A stretch of DNA of 5,030 bases from Spirochaetaceae bacterium (GTDB lineage: Bacteria; Spirochaetota; Spirochaetia; Treponematales; Breznakiellaceae): NCBI GenBank assembly GCA_031265025.1, contig JAISDF010000232.1, positions 1 to 5,030 of the forward strand, read 5' to 3'. Below the pieces are notes generated by a model, which saw only the letters and a program-made list of their open reading frames with translations, was not told the DNA's origin and made no database searches. A program made the translations under genes and the position numbers. Below, piece after piece: positions 1 through 5,030 of this stretch; positions within the stretch are counted from its first letter, which is position 1, and each line of letters opens with the position of its first letter.

Positions 1-171
1 ATATACTGGGACCAGATGCGCGGTCTCAAGGCAAGGCTCGACGCCGCGGGCCTTTCGATTCCCCTTCCCCACCGGGATCTGCGTATTGCCGCGGCACGGC
101 CGGAAGCCGCGCCGGAAGGGAGGCGCGGGCCGGAAGGAAGTCCCGGGAACCACACGGACCCCGCGAACTGA
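1..171 (+). CDS. mscS: MscS-family mechanosensitive channel, C-terminal end (partial)
   Basis: This is the last 56 codons of a gene that begins before the window; the frame is open from base 1 and ends at TGA (169-171). The first 28 residues (IYWDQMRGLKARLDAAGLSI, then PLPHRDLRI) follow the closing segment of the cytoplasmic C-terminal domain of MscS channels: the YWD start, an amphipathic helix, the DAAG(L/I)S turn and the P-x-P-hydrophilic strand correspond well to E. coli MscS as I remember it. Such channels sit in the inner membrane and open under membrane tension to release solutes during hypo-osmotic shock. After the conserved part comes a tail of about 28 residues rich in Ala, Pro, Glu, Gly and Arg, with three PE(A/G)-type units, which is probably disordered and not part of the family fold. 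The membrane helices and pore are not in view, so the subfamily and total length are unknown. The gene is convergent with the next one. Confidence 0.82.
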   Translation: MYWDQMRGLKARLDAAGLSIPLPHRDLRIAAARPEAAPEGRRGPEGSPGNHTDPAN

Positions 172-178
172 GCGGGGT
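158..178. terminator. GC-rich hairpin at the end of the mscS gene, weak terminator candidate
   Basis: ACCCCGC (158-164) and GCGGGGT (172-178) form a perfect 7-bp stem around a 7-base loop that contains most of the mscS stop codon. A second CCCCGC at 204-209 can pair with the same GCGGGG arm (172-177), so two mutually exclusive folds exist. It lies where two convergent genes end and so could act on both strands. No proper T-run follows on either side (only a short ATTGTTT at 187-193 on the plus strand), so intrinsic termination is uncertain; it may instead protect the 3' end or do nothing. Confidence 0.35.
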
Positions 179-231
179 AAGGCATCATTGTTTCAAAAGA
201 TCGCCCCGCGGCCTCCTTAGAAACCAGTGCC

Positions 232-1002
232 CTAATCCTTCCAGGGGAAAATAAAATTTCTAAGCGACCTGGTTCCGGTCTTTTCCCGTTCTTCAATGAG
301 CAGGGCGTCCCAGGGGATTTTAAGGCCCTGCCCCGGATGTTCTTCCAGCCAATCATATTTAAGGAGCCTGAGTCTCAGGGCCTCATCGTGGAAGAGGAGC
401 AGTCCCGCCGGTCCGGGAAAGAGGAGGAGCAGTACAAGGGAAAGGCAGAACATCAGAAAGCCGGTGATGAACACCGCGATGGAAAAACCGGGGTTGTCAA
501 GAAAAATGAGAAAACATTTTTTCAGGATTTTAAGGGGCTGCCGGCCCAGCCGGTTGCGGACCGGAAAATAAAACTGCAGGGCAAGAAGCATTACTACCAG
601 GGTCCAGAAGATAAGCGCCGCGGGGACGATGCCCAGTTTTGAATCCATGGCCAGGTAAAAGGGTATGCCGTATAATCCCGAAAGGCCCAGGAGCAGGGCA
701 AGGCAGCCGGGGATTATGCCGTCAACGGCAGTGCTTTTAAGGGCCGAGACAAAGTCCCTAAAGCCGAAATTTCCGTAATCAGAGACTGCCCTGAAGGACC
801 AGGAGGCCGCGGAGAGGCAGGCAAAGCACCAGATGACGCCCGGAACAAGGACGGCCCAGAAAAGGACGGGGATACTTTCAAACAGAAAGGGAAGAACCAG
901 GGGCCAGGCAAGGGAGAGCATAAAGCCTATATTGACAAGGGCGGCCTTAAAAAGATTGTCCCACAGATCAAAAAACGTTTTTTTGAGAATAAAACCAAAC
1001 AC
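232..1002 (-). CDS. Five-helix integral membrane protein of unknown function
   Basis: A 256-residue protein that I cannot assign to a characterised family. It starts at GTG (1000-1002); an in-frame TAA lies just upstream at 1012-1014, and an AAGGGG ribosome binding site sits 5 bases before the start, so the start is well fixed. There are about five hydrophobic segments, near residues 19-41, 43-66, 95-117, 123-147 and 171-204. Between segments two and three is a polar loop with aromatic residues (SFRAVSDYGNFGFRDFVSAL), and between four and five a basic loop (NRLGRQPLKILKK). No signal peptide is evident beyond the first helix. The C-terminal 50 residues are soluble and charged and end in RSLRNFIFPWKD, which looks like a conserved family signature. 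The layout (early helix pair, then a loop with F-R-D-F, then LK..L...NP before the last helix) loosely recalls YesL/DUF624 membrane proteins, but this is a weak resemblance. It is convergent with mscS and divergent from the acyl-CoA synthetase. No transport or catalytic motif is visible. Confidence 0.8.
   Translation of the reverse strand: MFGFILKKTFFDLWDNLFKAALVNIGFMLSLAWPLVLPFLFESIPVLFWAVLVPGVIWCFACLSAASWSFRAVSDYGNFGFRDFVSALKSTAVDGIIPGCLALLLGLSGLYGIPFYLAMDSKLGIVPAALIFWTLVVMLLALQFYFPVRNRLGRQPLKILKKCFLIFLDNPGFSIAVFITGFLMFCLSLVLLLLFPGPAGLLLFHDEALRLRLLKYDWLEEHPGQGLKIPWDALLIEEREKTGTRSLRNFIFPWKD
970..983. repeat. Perfect 14-bp palindrome AAAAAACGTTTTTT
   Basis: Six A, CG, six T (a seventh T follows) lie within codons 7-11 of the minus-strand membrane protein gene, where they encode part of ILKKTFF. 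Paired A- and T-tracts of this kind bend DNA and are prone to slippage; a gain or loss of one base here would truncate the protein near its start. It may simply be the codons AAA AAA ACG TTT TTT. Confidence 0.6.
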
Positions 1003-1007
1003 CGCGG

Positions 1008-1013
1008 CCCCTT
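1008..1013 (-). promoter_or_regulatory. Ribosome binding site of the membrane protein gene
   Basis: On the minus strand the sequence reads AAGGGG-CCGCG-GTG. The purine-rich AAGGGG is 5 bases from the GTG start, and this supports the non-ATG start codon. Confidence 0.7.
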
Positions 1014-1026
1014 AAACGAAAAAATT

Positions 1027-1055
1027 CTGACAGGCCCATTTTATCAGCTTATTCT
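1027..1055 (+). promoter_or_regulatory. Candidate promoter P1 for the synthetase-aminotransferase operon
   Basis: CTGACA (1027-1032, 5/6 to TTGACA), a 17-base spacer and TATTCT (1050-1055, 4/6 to TATAAT). The start would be near 1062, giving a leader of about 83 bases that contains the GC hairpin at 1072-1091 and the mini-ORF at 1119-1142. It overlaps the opposite-facing promoter for the membrane protein gene. Confidence 0.35.
1038..1046 (-). promoter_or_regulatory. Candidate extended -10 promoter for the membrane protein gene
   Basis: The minus strand reads TG-A-TAAAAT, an extended -10 box with a 5/6 match to TATAAT. Seventeen bases upstream is TGGCAA (revcomp of 1061-1066), only 3/6 to the -35 consensus, which is tolerable with an extended -10. 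Transcription would start near 1031 and give a leader of about 28 bases carrying the ribosome binding site. It lies inside the spacer of a candidate plus-strand promoter. Confidence 0.45.
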
Positions 1056-1071
1056 ATTCTTTGCCATACAA

Positions 1072-1091
1072 CGCGCGCCGCTTCGCGCGCG
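1072..1091. other. Perfect 7-bp GC-only hairpin in the divergent region
   Basis: CGCGCGC (1072-1078) pairs with GCGCGCG (1085-1091) around the 6-base loop CGCTTC. It contrasts with the AT-rich 30 bases just before it. No T-run follows on the plus strand, so it is not a standard terminator. If transcription starts at P1 it would form near the 5' end of the mRNA, where it could stabilise the transcript or control access downstream. It could also be a protein binding site. Confidence 0.55.
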
Positions 1092-1109
1092 GAAAAGTAC
1101 CGGGGAGAT

Positions 1110-1138
1110 TGGACATAAATGGTCATTTTTGGTATGGT
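1110..1138 (+). promoter_or_regulatory. Candidate promoter P2, would give a leaderless synthetase mRNA
   Basis: TGGACA (1110-1115, 5/6 to TTGACA), a 17-base spacer and TATGGT (1133-1138, 4/6 to TATAAT). The expected start is about seven bases past the -10 box, at 1145, which is the A of the ATG of the synthetase. This fits the lack of a Shine-Dalgarno sequence at that ATG. It competes with the P1 plus mini-ORF explanation, and both cannot be the main route. Confidence 0.38.
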
Positions 1139-1142
1139 ATAA
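1119..1142 (+). CDS. Seven-codon upstream mini-ORF, possible leader peptide
   Basis: ATG at 1119 reads MVIFGMV and stops at TAA (1140-1142), two bases before the ATG of the acyl-CoA synthetase at 1145. A purine-rich GGGGAG (1102-1107) lies 11 bases upstream of the mini-ORF start, a little far but the only Shine-Dalgarno-like sequence in the leader. Ribosomes ending on this ORF would be well placed to restart on the synthetase ATG. The peptide has no run of one amino acid that would suggest attenuation. It requires transcription from upstream of about 1100, for example from P1. It may be chance. Confidence 0.25.
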   Translation: MVIFGMV

Positions 1143-1144
1143 GC

Positions 1145-2875
1145 ATGATAAATCCAAGTATGTATATTGCCGATTGGCCTGATATGGAATACCCGAATTT
1201 CATTGCATGGCTTGAGGACATTGAAAAGAAATTCGCCCGGAACAAGGCAATACTGTACCGGGCCGGAAAGCAGGTCGATTTTTCTGTCATCACCTATGCC
1301 GAATATGCCGCCGAGTGCCGGCGCGTTGCCCGTGGGCTTCTGGCCCTGGGGCTTTCCAAGGGGGACAGAGTCGCCCTCTGGGCGGAAAACCGGCCCGAAT
1401 GGATGATCGCGTGGATGGGTACTGTTATCGCGGGGCTGGTTATTGTGCCCATAGACGCCATGAGTTCTGAGGCGGAGTGCGCCAATATTCTCAAGATGGC
1501 CGCCCCAAGGGTTTTCTTCTGTTCCCAGCGGAACAGGGAATTTGCCCAGTCCCTTGAGGCAAAGGGAATTCATATTGAACGCCTGGTGTATGTAAGCGAT
1601 GAAGGGCCTGATAATGTCAAAGAGTTTGGGCAGGATGCCGGAAGCGTACAACTTCCCTCCGCCGGGGATATTGCCGGCGATGACCCTGTTTCGATTATTT
1701 TTACCTCCGGGACCACAGGGCTTTCCAAGGGAGTCGCCCTCAAACACCGGGGCATCATCGCCAATTCAAACGGCGCCATACGTTCCCTCAAGCCCAACAG
1801 CCGGGACGTTTTCATCAATGTACTTCCCCTGCACCATACCTACCCCACGACCTGTACCTTCATTTCGCCCCTTTCAATAGGTATTCCCGTAATCATTATC
1901 GAAAGGCTTGTGGGCAAGGTCGTGCTGGATGATATACGCAGGGGCCGGGTAACTTTTCTTATCGCCGTCCCCCTGCTCTTTGACAAGGTAAAGGCCGGTA
2001 TAGAACAGGGTCTGCGGGAACTCCCCGCTCCGACCAGGGGCCTGATAAACTGTCTCCGCCGCCTTACCCTGTTTTTTAACCGTCTGGGTTTTACCGCTTT
2101 TGGCAAGTGCACCCTGTACGCGGTGCGGAAAAAGATAGGCATAGAAACAGTGCGCATTATGGTGGCGGGGGGCGGCCCACTGAGCCCGAAAACAGCCGAC
2201 TTTTTTGATTCCCTGGGCTTCTGCCTGGTAAACGGCTACGGCCTCAGCGAAAACAGCCCCCTTGTCAGCGTCAATGTCCCGAAATACAAAAACAACCTTT
2301 CAGTCGGCCTTCCTGTCAAATATACCGAGGTCAAGATTGTTGACGGGAACGAAGACGGCACCGGCGAAATCGCCGTCAGAACCCCTTCGCTGATGCTGGG
2401 CTACTACAACAATCCCGAAGCGACCAGGGAGACATTTACCGAAGACGGCTTCCTCCGTACCGGCGATCTCGGCCATGTGGACAAAAAAGGATTTATCTTT
2501 ATCAGCGGCCGCAAGAAAAGCCTCATCGTGAGTTCAGGCGGCAAAAACATCTACCCCGAAGAAATCGAGTCCTGCTTTGAAGGTTCCCGTGTTGTGGGAG
2601 AAATTCTTGTGATGGGCCGTAGAGAGTCCCGGTCAGGCGGAGAGCTTGTTTTTGCCGCGATTTATCCCAACTGGGAAACCCTTAAAGCCGATTATCCTGA
2701 CAGGACGCTTGATCCTGAATTTGTCCACGGCCTTATCAAGAAGGAGGTAGAAGCAAAAAACCGCGGCCTTGTGGGGTACAAGAAGATTTCCGGGTTCGAG
2801 ATAATGGACGCGCCCTTTGAGAAAAACGCCCAGGAAAAGATAAAGCGCTACCTGTACAAGAACATTGCCACATAA
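1145..2875 (+). CDS. AMP-forming acyl-CoA synthetase, long-chain type
   Basis: A 576-residue member of the ANL adenylate-forming family. It would activate a carboxylic acid with ATP to an acyl-AMP and then form the acyl-CoA; the acid is probably a fatty acid but cannot be read from the sequence. Motifs occur in order: TSGTTGLSKG phosphate loop (187-196), GGGPLS followed by NGYGLSENSP (363-372, with the catalytic-type Glu 369), RTGDLG (438-443, ribose-binding Asp 441), and GRKKSLIVSSGGKNIYPEEIE (hinge at 455 onward, Arg 456). The last motif is of the long-chain class, as is the helix-rich insert around 275-335. The A10 lysine appears as NAQEKIKR (Lys 565), with Glu where Gly is usual. Length is normal and there is no membrane segment, so it is cytoplasmic or peripheral. 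ATG at 1145 was chosen because family homology begins soon after. The longer frame from TTG at 1061 would add 28 unlike residues across the GC hairpin. ATG at 1160 is possible; none has a good Shine-Dalgarno sequence. It is probably first in an operon with the aminotransferase. Confidence 0.9.
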   Translation: MINPSMYIADWPDMEYPNFIAWLEDIEKKFARNKAILYRAGKQVDFSVITYAEYAAECRRVARGLLALGLSKGDRVALWAENRPEWMIAWMGTVIAGLVIVPIDAMSSEAECANILKMAAPRVFFCSQRNREFAQSLEAKGIHIERLVYVSDEGPDNVKEFGQDAGSVQLPSAGDIAGDDPVSIIFTSGTTGLSKGVALKHRGIIANSNGAIRSLKPNSRDVFINVLPLHHTYPTTCTFISPLSIGIPVIIIERLVGKVVLDDIRRGRVTFLIAVPLLFDKVKAGIEQGLRELPAPTRGLINCLRRLTLFFNRLGFTAFGKCTLYAVRKKIGIETVRIMVAGGGPLSPKTADFFDSLGFCLVNGYGLSENSPLVSVNVPKYKNNLSVGLPVKYTEVKIVDGNEDGTGEIAVRTPSLMLGYYNNPEATRETFTEDGFLRTGDLGHVDKKGFIFISGRKKSLIVSSGGKNIYPEEIESCFEGSRVVGEILVMGRRESRSGGELVFAAIYPNWETLKADYPDRTLDPEFVHGLIKKEVEAKNRGLVGYKKISGFEIMDAPFEKNAQEKIKRYLYKNIAT

Positions 2876-2896
2876 GTCCTCAGGTCCCCGGTTCCC

Positions 2897-2902
2897 AAGG
2901 AG
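2897..2902 (+). promoter_or_regulatory. Ribosome binding site of the aminotransferase gene
   Basis: AAGGAG lies 5 bases before ATG at 2908. It sets the start there and rules out the in-frame GTG at 2902, which overlaps it. The 32-base gap after the synthetase stop holds no terminator-like hairpin, so the two genes are likely cotranscribed. Confidence 0.85.
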
Positions 2903-2907
2903 TGTTT

Positions 2908-4284
2908 ATGAGAAGAAATATTGTGCATCCCGGAGCCGGAAAGCTCAAGTATGAAATCAGGGAAATTGTCGCCTTTGCCAGGGAAATTTCCGGGCGGTGG
3001 AATATTCCCATACAGTGGGAAAACATCGGCGATCCGGTCAGGAAGGGCGAGCCTGTAGCCCAATGGATCAAGGATATAGTCAGGGATAAGGTTTTGGAAG
3101 ATCTTTCCTACGCCTATTCCGAAACCGAGGGCGCTGTGGAGGCCCGGGAATTTATCGCCGCCAGAGCGAACAGCCGGGAAAAAATCAGCGGTAGGTATGA
3201 AGGGGGAAGCGAGAGCTCTCCAAAAACCCCGCCGGGGGACAGAGGAGAGCCGGCCCGTATCGGCGCGGCGGACGTGCTTTTTTTTAACGGCCTCGGCGAT
3301 GCTGTTGCCAAGGTCTTCGGCTTTCTGCGCCGCGAGGCCAGGGTACTAGGCCCCTCTCCCGCCTATTCAACCCTTTCCTCCGCGGAGGCGGCCCATTCAG
3401 GGTATGAGCATCTTACCTACCGGCTTGATCCCGGCAGGAACTGGATGCCCGATATGAATGATGTGGAACTCAAGGTCAGGTACAACGATTCCATAGCCGG
3501 CATACTTCTTATCAACCCCGACAATCCTACCGGCGCGGTATACCCTGTGGAGGTGCTGCGCGAATTTGTCCGCATAGCGAAAACCTATGGACTCTTTATC
3601 ATCTGTGATGAAACCTACGCCAATATAGTCTACGGCGGGGCGAAAACCGCCGCCCTTTCCCAGGTAACAGGCGATGTGCCCGGCCTGGCCCTGCGTTCAC
3701 TTTCCAAGGAGATTCCCTGGCCCGGCGCCCGCTGCGGCTGGGTAGAGGTGTACAACCGCAGGGCCGACCGCCGTTTTGACGCCTATGTACGGAGCCTTGT
3801 GGATTCCAAGCGCCTTGAGGTCTGCTCCACGACGCTTCCCCAGCTTTGCATCGCCCCCATCATGGGCGATTCCCGGTATCCGGCCCATCTTGCGCGGCGG
3901 GCCGAAATGTTCAATCTGAGGGCCTGTGAAGCCCATAAAGCCTTTGAGGGCATACCGGGCGTAACGCTCATCAAGCCCAGGGGCGCCCTCTACGCCACGG
4001 CTATCTTCGACAGGGAAACATTTGAGAGCCCCGCGCAACGTTCCCTTCCGGTAAAAGACCCGGCCCTTGCCGAATTCATACAGATGAAAACCGCCGAAGT
4101 CGCCCCTGACAAGCGTTTTGTATACTGGCTTTTGGCTTCGACAGGTATCTGCGTGGTTCCCCTTTCGGGTTTTGCCAGCGAACTCCCCGGCTTCCGCTTT
4201 ACCCTTCTTGAATACAATGACGAAAAAAGACGTGAAATATTTAAAACCCTGGGCGACGCTTCGCGGGCCTATCTTGAAAGTTAG
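2908..4284 (+). CDS. PLP-dependent class I/II aminotransferase
   Basis: A 458-residue fold-type I aminotransferase (COG0436-like). It would transfer an amino group between an amino acid and a 2-oxo acid using pyridoxal phosphate in the cytoplasm; the substrates are not identifiable. Landmarks are WENIGDP (33-39 region), the GLGDAV cofactor loop (128-133), NPDNPTG (203-209), CDETY with the PLP-pyridine Asp 234 and neighbouring Tyr 237, SLSKE with the Schiff-base Lys 267 followed by PGARCGW, and GFRFTL with the carboxylate-binding Arg 430. All key residues are present, so it should be active. Family members usually run to about 390-440 residues. Part of the extra length is a Gly/Pro/Ser/Glu-rich linker at about 94-117, just before the GLGDAV domain, encoded by a palindromic stretch of DNA. 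A T8 run follows it at 3278-3285. The start is fixed by AAGGAG. It ends four bases inside the next, oppositely oriented gene. AlaA/AspC-like roles are guesses; the synthetase gene upstream gives no clear substrate hint. Confidence 0.9.
   Translation: MRRNIVHPGAGKLKYEIREIVAFAREISGRWNIPIQWENIGDPVRKGEPVAQWIKDIVRDKVLEDLSYAYSETEGAVEAREFIAARANSREKISGRYEGGSESSPKTPPGDRGEPARIGAADVLFFNGLGDAVAKVFGFLRREARVLGPSPAYSTLSSAEAAHSGYEHLTYRLDPGRNWMPDMNDVELKVRYNDSIAGILLINPDNPTGAVYPVEVLREFVRIAKTYGLFIICDETYANIVYGGAKTAALSQVTGDVPGLALRSLSKEIPWPGARCGWVEVYNRRADRRFDAYVRSLVDSKRLEVCSTTLPQLCIAPIMGDSRYPAHLARRAEMFNLRACEAHKAFEGIPGVTLIKPRGALYATAIFDRETFESPAQRSLPVKDPALAEFIQMKTAEVAPDKRFVYWLLASTGICVVPLSGFASELPGFRFTLLEYNDEKRREIFKTLGDASRAYLES
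3215..3250. repeat. Nested inverted repeat inside the aminotransferase linker
   Basis: GCTCTCC (3215-3221) pairs with GGAGAGC (3244-3250); inside these, CCCC (3227-3230) pairs with GGGG (3234-3237) across GCC. The internal loop is AAAAA on one side and GACAGA on the other. The left arm also overlaps a perfect 10-bp palindrome GAGAGCTCTC at 3211-3220. It is translated in frame as the low-complexity stretch ESSPKTPPGDRGE. This looks like a small palindromic element that entered a surface loop without breaking the frame, but no second copy is in this window to prove it is a repeat family. Confidence 0.5.
3263..3285 (+). other. Terminator-like hairpin plus T8 run inside the aminotransferase gene
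   Basis: GCGCG (3263-3267) pairs with CGTGC (3273-3277, one G-T pair) around loop GCGGA, immediately followed by eight T (3278-3285). The T-run encodes CTT TTT TTT. The stem is short and active translation would normally prevent it from forming, so it is a candidate pause, slippage or premature-termination site, not an established terminator. Confidence 0.3.
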
Positions 4285-5030
4285 GGCGCGCCTATGCCCA
4301 GGCAGGTGGCAACCGCCCTTTCCCTGCCGGGGAGACCTGAATGTATGGGGACATTTACCGTCCTGACCCGGTTGTCGCTGAAATTCAGGGCCAGGGCGCT
4401 TGATCCTCCGCCGTCAAAATTGAGGCCTTCGGTCGCGCCCAGGGCTTTTAATATGAGGCCGGTTTCGGCCTCGGTTGCCCCGGCGCTGCGCGGTCTTCTG
4501 CCGTCGATGACAAGAAGGTAGAGGACGCTGCCGTCCGCCGAGAGACCGGCGGCGCTTCGGGGATGCCGTGCCCCCTGTCCCCCGGGGCCGCCGTTTTCCT
4601 GTTCAGCGCCGCGAATCCGTCCGGGCAGTACGCCGTTTTCAAGAATAGTGTGAAAGCCTCCCGCAGCGGCGTATATACTCCCGAGTTCCCCCATGTTCCC
4701 CTGGTTTACTATGGCGGCTCTGTCTGGTGTGTAAAAAACCAGGGCGTCGTATTCAGGACGGGGAAGGGAGAAGAGCCTGCCCCCGGCTATGACTATGCCC
4801 ACGATGGCCCTTTCTTCCCCTTCCTTTGCGGATACAGGATCGAAAGGAACGGTGTTGATTCCCGCGATGAGGCCGTAGTTCCTGACAAAGGAACTGACCT
4901 TGGTAGAAGGCACGGTTCCCAGGGGCGCGGCTTCGGGGACATTAAGCACTATGGAAAGCCCGTTTTGGCCCAGGTCTATTTTCAGGGCATGGTATTCAAG
5001 CCTGGGCCGCCTGATTTTGCCCTTGCCGTA
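4281..5030 (-). CDS. Phosphodiester glycosidase (NAGPA/DUF2233-type) domain protein, N-terminus missing
   Basis: The last 249 residues of a gene whose start lies past the right edge: the frame is open to base 5030 and reads on naturally upstream (YHALKIDLGQNGLSIVLNVPE), so the GTG at 4947-4949 is internal and not the start. The fragment covers most of a phosphodiester glycosidase domain, the fold of the human mannose-6-phosphate uncovering enzyme. Family landmarks are IAGINTVPFDP (Asn 59 of the fragment), GGFHTILENG, HPRSAAGL (156 onward), LYLLVIDGR (ending 178), NFDGGGSSALAL (Asp 206) and the closing GRERAVATCLGI. The bacterial substrate is unknown; sugar-phosphodiester bonds are the expected target. 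Bacterial members are often exported, but any signal peptide would be outside the window. A Gly-rich loop of about 16 residues (140-155) precedes HPR. The TAA stop (4281-4283) overlaps the TAG of the convergent aminotransferase gene, so there is no intergenic space. The gene appears intact as far as it can be seen. Confidence 0.88.
   Translation of the reverse strand, partial: YGKGKIRRPRLEYHALKIDLGQNGLSIVLNVPEAAPLGTVPSTKVSSFVRNYGLIAGINTVPFDPVSAKEGEERAIVGIVIAGGRLFSLPRPEYDALVFYTPDRAAIVNQGNMGELGSIYAAAGGFHTILENGVLPGRIRGAEQENGGPGGQGARHPRSAAGLSADGSVLYLLVIDGRRPRSAGATEAETGLILKALGATEGLNFDGGGSSALALNFSDNRVRTVNVPIHSGLPGRERAVATCLGIGAP

Noticed and set aside
1..188. Minus-strand open frame starting at ATG 186-188, with AAGGAGG upstream (212-218)
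   Set aside because: The Shine-Dalgarno-like sequence is 23 bases from the ATG, and the frame is antisense to the clearly conserved mscS end.
1061..1144. 28-residue N-terminal extension of the synthetase from TTG 1061
   Set aside because: There is no ribosome binding site before 1061, the added residues are Arg-rich and encoded by the GC hairpin, and family homology starts after 1145.
1049..1747. Long open frame of 232 codons on the minus strand
   Set aside because: It lies wholly antisense to the acyl-CoA synthetase and its promoter region, has no recognisable domain or ribosome binding site, and is explained by the GC-rich third positions of the real gene.
4284..4299. GGGC/GCCC hairpin just after the aminotransferase stop as a terminator
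   Set aside because: The stem has only 4 bp with an 8-base loop and no T-run, and it lies inside the coding region of the glycosidase.
4575..4585. CCGGGGGACAG (minus strand) shared with 3232-3242 in the aminotransferase linker
   Set aside because: An 11-base GC-rich match in two Gly/Pro-rich loops, without shared flanks, is not enough to call a repeat family.
4947..4949. GTG as the start of the phosphodiester glycosidase
   Set aside because: The frame stays open to the window edge and the upstream residues read as a normal first strand of the domain.

Overview
The window looks like ordinary chromosomal DNA from a GC-rich bacterium. My best guess is a Treponema-like spirochaete. This rests on the overall look of the proteins, especially the ENIGDP-type aminotransferase and the membrane protein ending in FPWKD, and on no marker gene, so the assignment is tentative (about 0.5). 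There is no mobile element, CRISPR array, tRNA or rRNA. The genes are densely packed and no gene-free stretch exceeds 145 bases.

Layout: (1) 1-171, plus strand: the C-terminal end of an MscS-type mechanosensitive channel whose start lies outside the window. (2) 232-1002, minus strand: a five-helix membrane protein of unknown function, convergent with the channel gene; a GC-rich hairpin lies between their ends. (3) 1003-1144: a divergent control region with overlapping candidate promoters for both directions, a perfect 7-bp GC hairpin and a seven-codon mini-ORF that ends two bases before the next gene. (4) 1145-2875, plus strand: an AMP-forming acyl-CoA synthetase of the long-chain type. (5) 2908-4284, plus strand: a PLP-dependent class I/II aminotransferase, 32 bases downstream with a strong ribosome binding site, so the two very probably form an operon. 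(6) 4281-5030, minus strand: a phosphodiester glycosidase (NAGPA/DUF2233-type) whose N-terminus lies beyond the right edge. Its stop codon overlaps that of the aminotransferase by four bases.

The genes do not make an obvious pathway. The synthetase activates a carboxylic acid, probably a fatty acid, to an acyl-CoA, and the aminotransferase moves an amino group between an amino acid and a 2-oxo acid; cotranscription is the only link seen. No clearly new system is present. The points most worth a second look are the leader of the synthetase gene, which has no Shine-Dalgarno sequence of its own, the palindrome-bearing in-frame insertion in the aminotransferase together with the terminator-like hairpin plus T8 run just after it, and the 4-base tail-to-tail overlap of the last two genes.
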